Shown here piece by piece: positions 5,972 through 9,779 of a DNA stretch of 9,779 bases (positions are counted from its first letter, which is position 1; each line of letters starts with the position of its first letter). The notes beneath the pieces were generated by a model. It ran no database searches. It was not told the origin of the DNA and worked only from the letters and a program-made list of their open reading frames with translations. The position numbers were made by a program, and so were the translations under genes. The DNA comes from Candidatus Brocadiaceae bacterium (GTDB lineage: Bacteria > Planctomycetota > Brocadiia > Brocadiales > Brocadiaceae), in the NCBI GenBank assembly GCA_024653795.1, contig JANLHY010000197.1:1-9779 (forward strand), in the 5' to 3' direction.

Positions 5972-7069
5972 ATGAGTGTTATGAGAAATACAATTAAGAC
6001 ATTACACCCGGCTTATTTTGCATTTATCATGTCCACGGGTATAGTCTCAATAGCATCCGGACTTCTGGGCTTCAAGGGCATTGCGTATGGGCTCTTTTAT
6101 ATAAACATCGTTGCATACGCAATCATTCTATCATTACAAATACTGCGGATAAGGATGTTCTGGACAAACCTGTATAATGACCTTTCCAATCCGAAATTAA
6201 GCCTCGTTTTCTTCACTACTGTTGCAGGCACTAATGTACTGGGTGCACAATTTGTCTCTGTAGTAAATTATCCAGAAGTTGCAAAGATATTCTGGTATTT
6301 TGGCATATTCCTCTGGACAATCGTTTCGCTATCCACATTTAATCTCCTCTTTATAAAATGCGATCAAAGGATTGAAATGGTAATGCACGGAGGTTGGCTG
6401 ATTGCAACAGTCGGAACGCAATCAGTAGCCGTACTTGGTGGATTGCTGGCTCCCAAATTTGGAGATGCCGGGAGTTTTGTGATGTTTTCCTCCTTTGTGT
6501 GGTGGATGATCGGTTCTTTCCTTTACATGGTATTGATTACGCTCATTATTTACAGACTTGTATTTTTCAAAATATCCCCTGACGCATTAGTCCCGCCATA
6601 CTGGATAAATATGGGTGCGCTCGCCATTACAACCTTAGCAGGTTCAATCTTATGCATAAACATTCCTAAAATACAGGGACCGTACGCTGATTTCTTAGGA
6701 TTTACAAAAGGATTTACATTGTTTTTCTGGTCATTCGGCACATGGTGGATACCATTTTTGGTAATTATGGGAATATGGAAATACGTCTTTCATAAGACAC
6801 AGTATAAATACACCCCCCTTTATTGGAGCATGGTCTTCCCTTTAGGCATGTACACTGCTTGCACCATAAGGCTTTCGCAGGCCCTTGAAATACCCTTTAT
6901 TGCTAACATATCAAAATATTTTATATATGCGGCTTATGTTGCCTGGAGTTTCATATTTATCACTATGATACTTTCCATGATAAAAGCAGTGACTGCAAAA
7001 GAAGCCGCTACCCCAGCAAAGGAGGCGAAGGTCGCTCAACCTCAGACGACAGGTGTTGCGAAAGGATAG
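5972..7069 (+). CDS. TDT-family (TehA/Mae1/SLAC1-like) membrane transporter
   Basis: A 365-residue protein with about ten hydrophobic helices (roughly 10-32, 38-60, 76-98, 104-127, 138-160, 170-195, 211-230, 239-270, 280-300, 315-337), the tellurite-resistance/dicarboxylate transporter fold. The opening LHPAYFAFIMSTGIVSIA and the later WINMGALAI and FFWSFGTWWIPF are typical of this family. The aromatic-rich region near 240-250 corresponds to the pore helix carrying the gating Phe in TehA/SLAC1, but I cannot assign that residue with certainty. Members are anion channels or C4-dicarboxylate/malate exporters; tellurite resistance is often incidental. The C-terminal 25 residues are a Lys/Ala/Pro/Thr-rich soluble tail. 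The start has AGAGAGGA eight bases upstream and a good promoter at 5918-5946. It diverges from the DUF542 gene and converges on the acyl-CoA synthetase gene. Confidence 0.9.
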   Translation: MSVMRNTIKTLHPAYFAFIMSTGIVSIASGLLGFKGIAYGLFYINIVAYAIILSLQILRIRMFWTNLYNDLSNPKLSLVFFTTVAGTNVLGAQFVSVVNYPEVAKIFWYFGIFLWTIVSLSTFNLLFIKCDQRIEMVMHGGWLIATVGTQSVAVLGGLLAPKFGDAGSFVMFSSFVWWMIGSFLYMVLITLIIYRLVFFKISPDALVPPYWINMGALAITTLAGSILCINIPKIQGPYADFLGFTKGFTLFFWSFGTWWIPFLVIMGIWKYVFHKTQYKYTPLYWSMVFPLGMYTACTIRLSQALEIPFIANISKYFIYAAYVAWSFIFITMILSMIKAVTAKEAATPAKEAKVAQPQTTGVAKG

Positions 7070-7106
7070 AACTTCCTTACGAAAAATCGCGAACGTTTAA
7101 GGAGTT
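7070..7106 (+). terminator. Weak terminator-like hairpin after the TDT gene
   Basis: AACTTCCTTA (7070-7079) pairs with TAAGGAGTT (7098-7106) with one bulged T, and is followed by TGGTTTTG. The stem is only 9 bp and AT-rich and the T-run is short, so this is a tentative call. It begins right after the stop codon. Confidence 0.25.
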
Positions 7107-7190
7107 TGGTTTTGTCCTCGCTCAACTTCATTCCCAGTTTTCCTTCAATGATTTCTTTGACAAACGAAAGGGCGGCCTGTCTGCGTGCAA
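7099..7190 (-). pseudogene. Possible reverse transcriptase (group II intron maturase) fragment
   Basis: Minus-strand translation gives ALSFVKEIIEGKLGMKLSEDKTKLL, quoted here in pieces: the block FVKEIIEGKLGMKLSEDKTK resembles the end-of-palm segment of group II intron reverse transcriptases (FIE.RLKLKVNREKT type). Neither the YxDD motif nor the maturase domain is present, and similarity ends at about 7099. It lies on the 3' side of the intron domain VI on the same strand, so it is not the intron's own ORF in its usual place. It could be a second, older element. Confidence 0.4.
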
Positions 7191-7205
7191 CGCACAGGCA
7201 GACAG
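7177..7205. repeat. Hairpin with GTCTGC/GCAGAC arms
   Basis: CTGTCTGCGTGC (7177-7188) pairs with GCAC-AG-GCAGACAG (7192-7205), a 12-bp stem with a 2-nt bulge and an AAC loop. Outside it, TGACAAACGAAAG and CTTCTTTGGTTTTTGTCA extend the symmetry imperfectly. It overlaps the RT-like fragment, so it may be a small palindrome inserted there. Confidence 0.5.
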
Positions 7206-7230
7206 TTCTTCTTTGGTTTTTGTCATGACG

Positions 7231-7308
7231 ATGAGGAGAGTAGGCCGGCGGAGCTTCCCCGCCAGCCCCTCGCAGAACTGTACGTGAGCCTCTCGACTCA
7301 TACAGCTC
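7231..7308 (-). ncRNA. Group II intron 3' end (domains V and VI)
   Basis: Minus strand 7308-7275 is exactly 34 nt and has every mark of group II domain V. It starts GAGCTGTATGAG with the AGC catalytic triad, has a GAGA (GNRA) tetraloop closed by GAGTC/GGCTC, and returns through ACGTACAGTTC, which pairs with the 5' strand. It is followed by a domain VI stem, GGCTGGCGG against CCGCCGGCC (7274-7238), and CTACTC, where the A would be the bulged branch point. The exact intron-exon junction (about 7231-7237) is not resolved. Domains I-III are absent, since other elements and a gene occupy the sequence upstream on this strand, so the intron cannot splice by itself. Confidence 0.8.
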
Positions 7309-7311
7309 CCA

Positions 7312-7485
7312 TTATTCAGTCGCTGAACCTAAACGACTTTGCCTTATCCAACTGTTCCTCCCTTTTCCCGGTTGACAGTTACATAAAACTGAATAACGCA
7401 GCCCCTTCGCATCCATTCCCATTACAGGAACTTCTTAGCTACTGCGGATTGCTCCGCCCCTGTTCTCCGCTTCGGTACTCTCATC
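7312..7485 (-). pseudogene. N-terminal remnant of group II intron-encoded reverse transcriptase
   Basis: The minus strand from 7485 reads ESTEAENRGGAIRSS, an in-frame TAA (7437-7435), then EVPVMGMDAKGLRYS. The STEA.NRG...S..APVMG pattern is the usual start of a class of group II intron-encoded proteins (from memory, KSTEAQNRG-type N-termini). After this the frame runs only to a TAA at 7314-7312, directly before domain V. The reverse transcriptase, maturase and endonuclease domains, about 1.2 kb, are therefore deleted, and the remaining start is interrupted. A GGGGCAGACCCCC segment just upstream (7489-7501) is typical of the intron sequence before the ORF. Confidence 0.65.
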
Positions 7486-7555
7486 CTCGGGGGTCTGCCC
7501 CATAAGCGCTAAGTTAAAATTATGGATTAAGTTAACCGTGTAATGAATAACAAAT

Positions 7556-7665
7556 CCCCGTTTTCACGAGGACAGGTATCGAACAAGGAATTTCGAATTA
7601 TGAAGTTTTATTATCCTTCGACATTCATTATTCCTTGTTCGATACTTGTCCTCATGGAAATGGGG
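7556..7665. repeat. 36-bp imperfect inverted repeat (large hairpin)
   Basis: The arms 7556-7591 and 7630-7665 match in inverse orientation at 32 of 36 positions; all four differences are transitions. A shared core is GTATCGAACAAGGAAT. The 38-nt loop has a further weak symmetry (GAATTATGAAG against CTTCGACATTC). The right arm abuts the transposase remnant that starts at 7665. It may be a MITE or an element terminus; it has no coding content. Confidence 0.75.
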
Positions 7666-7914
7666 AAGAGACTGCCCGCTATTTGGTTGAGGACAAACAG
7701 ACAGAGTGCCTCTTCACGGTTAAAGATAATCAAAAAACCTTGAAACAAGGCATTGCCGCGTTAAATCTCGTTTCTGTTCCCCCCTCAACACCAAACTATT
7801 GATAAAGGACTTGGCCGTCTTGAAATCCGTCAGATTTGGGCCAGCACTCTCTTGAATGAATATCTCGATTTCCTCTATCACAAGCAGGTGTTTTGTATCC
7901 ACAGAGACAAGTAA
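7665..7914 (+). pseudogene. ISAs1-family transposase remnant (frameshifted)
   Basis: Frame one reads ARYLVEDKQTECLFTVKDNQKTLKQ, quoted here in pieces: ARYLVE, then LFTVKDNQKTLKQ, the conserved ISAs1/H-repeat transposase core. It hits TGA at 7800. Reading shifted at the C6 run (7779-7784) continues the homology: QTIDKGLGRLEIRQIWAS, then LNEYLDFLYHKQVFCIHR, matching the family's GHGR.E.R.IW.S...N.YL.FP...QVF.I pattern. A TAA at 7912-7914 ends it. The N-terminal half and the last part are missing, so it is non-functional. It lies between the large inverted repeat and the 3' end of the acyl-CoA synthetase gene. Confidence 0.85.
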
Positions 7915-7956
7915 TTTTGTATCTGCCATCTAATTTGCTATACTTGGGATTATTAC

Positions 7957-9360
7957 TTAACTCGTAACACCCCCACACTGAGTATGTGCCATACCGGTTT
8001 GTAATATTCTCCTTTTCAATAGCATAGACATGGCCCTCGCGCTTCGTTCAGGAGAGGGATAGACAGGAAACATACGATCTTCAAACAATTGTTTGATCTT
8101 CATGGTAAATGTTCCACCCACGGTACAGATAACTGCCGGCTTACCCAATAATTTCATCGTATCCACGATGATGTCAACTATTTTTTCTGTCATGCCCTGG
8201 GGGGCCATAAGCGGAATGATAATAGCGGCGTCATATTCGTCGCTTTCTATCATGCCTGTATTTAAGGCAATTCGATAGTCTTCATCACATGCACTTCCCG
8301 TTAAATCAACAGGATTATTAACTACATAGAATCTCGAGAACTTATTTTTTAACTTTTCTTTTAGCTGAGGAGATGGGGTTGGAACAGCTAATCCGTTCTC
8401 TGAGCAATAATCGGCTACAATAACGCCAAAGCCGCCGCCATTGGTAACAATCAGGATTCGATTCCCTTTCGGGGGATTTTGCATGGAAAGGGCTTTAACG
8501 GCGTCAATAAATTCCTCCAGACCATTTGCCTCGATTATGCCCGATTTTAAAAATGCGGCCTTGTAGATTTCATATTTTCCTGCAATAGCGCCTGTGTGAG
8601 ATTTAGCGGCTGCAATACCAGCCGCGCCTTTTCCAACCTTTAGCGCTACAATAGGCTTTTTTCTTGAACAGGCCTTAGCCGCCTCGATAAACCTTCTTCC
8701 ATGATCTACCGACTCCATATATATCGCAATAACCTTTGTATACATATCATCCATTAAAAACGGCAAGAGTGTAGATTCTCCTATATCAATTCTATTCCCG
8801 TAATTTACCATCTTTGCTATGCCTAGCCCTTCCTGCGCTGCCAAGTCTAACAACGCAATAGCAAATGCCCCACTTTGAGACAGTATCGATAATGCCCCCT
8901 TTTTAGGTTTGCTTACCCTTTCCCATGGCAAAAAGGAAGTGGTAAAATTCGTATAATTATCCAACACTCCCAGGCAGTTAGGCCCAAGAATTCGGATATT
9001 ATTTTCAATTGCAACCTGTTTGATCTTTTCTTCCATTTCAATACCTTCCGTACCCATCTCTCTGAAACCAGCGCTGATTATTATGGAATGTCGAATTCTT
9101 TTTTGTGCTTGTTGTTTCAACACATCCAACACCAATGGGGCGGGTATAGCAATCACGGTCAATGCTATTTCATCTGGAACATCAAGTATCGAGGGAAAAC
9201 ACTTCAAACCAAAGACATCCTTGTATTTTGGGTTTACGGGATACATCTTGCCTTTGAATCCCATGTCGAGGAGGTTTTTCAGGATGATACCTGGCAGACT
9301 GCCAGGTTTTTCGGTGGCACCAATGATGGCAACTGAGGAGGGGTTAAAAAAGGTGTCCAT
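7957..9360 (-). CDS. NDP-forming acyl-CoA (acetyl-CoA) synthetase alpha subunit
   Basis: A 467-residue protein matching the alpha subunit of ADP-forming acyl-CoA synthetases (ACD), which interconvert acyl-CoA + ADP + Pi and acid + CoA + ATP. The CoA-binding Rossmann domain starts VAIIGATEKPGSLPG (10-24) and contains GPNCLG (126-131). The first ligase-CoA domain has SQSGAFA (161-167). AAKSHTGAIAG carries H255, at the place of the phosphorylated histidine. The second ligase-CoA domain (about 300-450) has the TNGGGFGVIVAD and NNPVDLTG blocks. The ATP-grasp beta subunit, found fused in about 700-residue versions or encoded next door, is absent here, so this subunit needs a partner from elsewhere. 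The start ATG at 9358-9360 has no good Shine-Dalgarno sequence. It converges on the TDT gene across the mobile-element debris. Confidence 0.92.
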   Translation of the reverse strand: MDTFFNPSSVAIIGATEKPGSLPGIILKNLLDMGFKGKMYPVNPKYKDVFGLKCFPSILDVPDEIALTVIAIPAPLVLDVLKQQAQKRIRHSIIISAGFREMGTEGIEMEEKIKQVAIENNIRILGPNCLGVLDNYTNFTTSFLPWERVSKPKKGALSILSQSGAFAIALLDLAAQEGLGIAKMVNYGNRIDIGESTLLPFLMDDMYTKVIAIYMESVDHGRRFIEAAKACSRKKPIVALKVGKGAAGIAAAKSHTGAIAGKYEIYKAAFLKSGIIEANGLEEFIDAVKALSMQNPPKGNRILIVTNGGGFGVIVADYCSENGLAVPTPSPQLKEKLKNKFSRFYVVNNPVDLTGSACDEDYRIALNTGMIESDEYDAAIIIPLMAPQGMTEKIVDIIVDTMKLLGKPAVICTVGGTFTMKIKQLFEDRMFPVYPSPERSARAMSMLLKRRILQTGMAHTQCGGVTS

Positions 9361-9373
9361 TCGGGTTTTTCAC

Positions 9374-9402
9374 TCTATAAAGTTACTGCTTGCAACCTGC
9401 AA
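9374..9402 (-). promoter_or_regulatory. Tentative promoter and small palindrome before the ACD gene
   Basis: On the minus strand TTGCAG (9402-9397) and TATAGA (9379-9374) are 17 bp apart, matching 3 and 4 of 6 consensus bases. Transcription would begin only a few bases before the ATG, which would fit the lack of a Shine-Dalgarno sequence. TTGCA-ACC-TGCAA (9390-9402) is an inverted repeat over the -35. Weak evidence. Confidence 0.25.
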
Positions 9403-9406
9403 TTTC

Positions 9407-9543
9407 GTAACAGTTTAGTTTTTTGAAAAATTCCAGTAATAATGTGGTTATTATGCAATGTAGCGGCAATTCATGAATTGCCGCTACATATTGCCACAGA
9501 GGCATTTTCAACTATTGATGTTTTCAAAAAAACAAACTGTTAC
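9407..9543. repeat. Non-coding element with 23-bp terminal inverted repeats (copy C)
   Basis: The arms 9407-9429 and 9521-9543 match in inverse orientation at 21 of 23 positions; both start GTAACAGTTT at the outside and end TTTTTTGAAAA inside. The centre is the perfect palindrome at 9458-9489. The outer GTAACAGTT is shared with copy A at 2047 and, with one change, with copy B at 5151 and 5320. The element fills nearly all of the 188-bp gap between the TPR gene stop (9549) and the ACD start (9360). Confidence 0.7.
9458..9489. repeat. Perfect 32-bp palindrome
   Basis: ATGTAGCGGCAATTCA is followed directly by its exact reverse complement, with no spacer. Flanking GCAAT (9455-9459) and ATTGC (9489-9493) continue the symmetry with a short offset. 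It can form a long cruciform or RNA hairpin. No T-tract follows on either strand. Its GGCAATT core resembles the palindrome at 1635-1664. Confidence 0.9.
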
Positions 9544-9548
9544 CAATT

Positions 9549-9779
9549 TTACTGTTTAATTTTATTTGAAATCTTTGCGAGCAGATCTTTTGTCCTTTGA
9601 TCATTGGGATCTAGTGCCAAAGTTTTATTTAATGTCTTTTCTGCAAGTTCATAATAATGCATGTTATAGTATGCTATACCAAGCATCTTGTATGCTGCGA
9701 TGGATTTTTCATCTATTTTAATGGCCTGTTTACACGCAGAAACAACCTTTTCCCAATCGGCATTTTTTAAATATAAATC
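9549..9779 (-). CDS. Tetratricopeptide-repeat (TPR) protein, 5'-partial
   Basis: The minus-strand frame is open from the window edge to the TAA at 9551-9549, giving 76 C-terminal residues with the start outside. They contain about two TPR units. The first includes DWEKVVSACKQAIKID, the second AAYKMLGIAYYNMHYYELAE then TLALDPND, showing the W/A/Y/P spacing of the repeat (roughly W-x2-L-G-x2-Y...A...F-x3-A-L...P). It ends with a Lys-rich helix, LLAKISNKIKQ. TPR domains are protein-protein scaffolds; partners and function cannot be deduced from this tail. The inverted-repeat element at 9407-9543 begins 5 bp after the stop. Confidence 0.88.
   Translation of the reverse strand, partial: DLYLKNADWEKVVSACKQAIKIDEKSIAAYKMLGIAYYNMHYYELAEKTLNKTLALDPNDQRTKDLLAKISNKIKQ

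Noticed and set aside
7185..7505. Open frame of 106 codons on the plus strand
   Set aside because: Antisense to the group II intron domain V-VI and RT remnant, whose structure explains the sequence better.
7720..7978. Two overlapping minus-strand open frames of 60-69 codons
   Set aside because: Antisense to the ISAs1 transposase remnant; no family resemblance.
9020..9418. Open frame of 132 codons on the plus strand
   Set aside because: Antisense to the N-terminal half of the ACD alpha gene; the composition is that of a shadow frame.
9458..9489. Intrinsic terminator at the 32-bp palindrome
   Set aside because: No T-tract follows the stem on either strand.

Overview
The window comes from a Gram-negative bacterium. 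A TonB-dependent outer-membrane receptor fixes the envelope type; base composition is moderate and slightly AT-rich. The gene set (cobalamin-binding radical SAM protein, stand-alone ScdA/RIC N-terminal domain, ADP-forming acyl-CoA synthetase alpha subunit) and the load of decayed insertion elements and small palindromic repeats would suit an anaerobe such as an anammox planctomycete (Brocadiales). That assignment is an impression, not something the sequence proves.

Layout. 1-1617 (+): a TonB-dependent receptor whose N-terminus lies before the window. 1618-2066: a hairpin, the C-terminal remnant of an IS4-family transposase, and one end of a dispersed repeat. 2067-5131 (-): a tight two-gene operon, a yifB/comM-type AAA+ ATPase followed by a B12-binding radical SAM protein, joined by an ATGA stop/start overlap. 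5151-5320: a non-coding element with terminal inverted repeats and a strong central hairpin. 5340-5537 (-): a 65-residue stand-alone ScdA_N/DUF542 protein. 5538-5971: AT-rich divergent regulatory region with a good sigma70-type promoter for the next gene. 5972-7069 (+): a TDT/TehA/SLAC1-type transporter. 7070-7956: a mobile-element graveyard between two convergent genes, holding a possible RT fragment, the 3' end of a group II intron with an intact-looking domain V, a 36-bp imperfect inverted repeat and a frameshifted ISAs1-type transposase remnant. 7957-9360 (-): an NDP-forming acyl-CoA synthetase alpha subunit. 9407-9543: a second inverted-repeat element with a perfect 32-bp palindrome. 9549-9779 (-): the C-terminus of a TPR protein whose start lies beyond the window.

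How the parts relate. I see no single new multi-gene system. The yifB/radical SAM pair is the only clear operon. The DUF542 and TDT genes diverge from a shared intergenic region and may share regulation. The most unusual feature is a family of intergenic elements with a common outer motif GTAAYAGTTYA. Its ends lie at 2037-2047, 5151-5161, 5310-5320, 9407-9417 and 9533-9543. Three of them sit exactly 19 bp from the nearest start or stop codon, and inverted copies bracket the yifB/radical SAM operon. This looks like a small non-autonomous repeat family, not a coding system.
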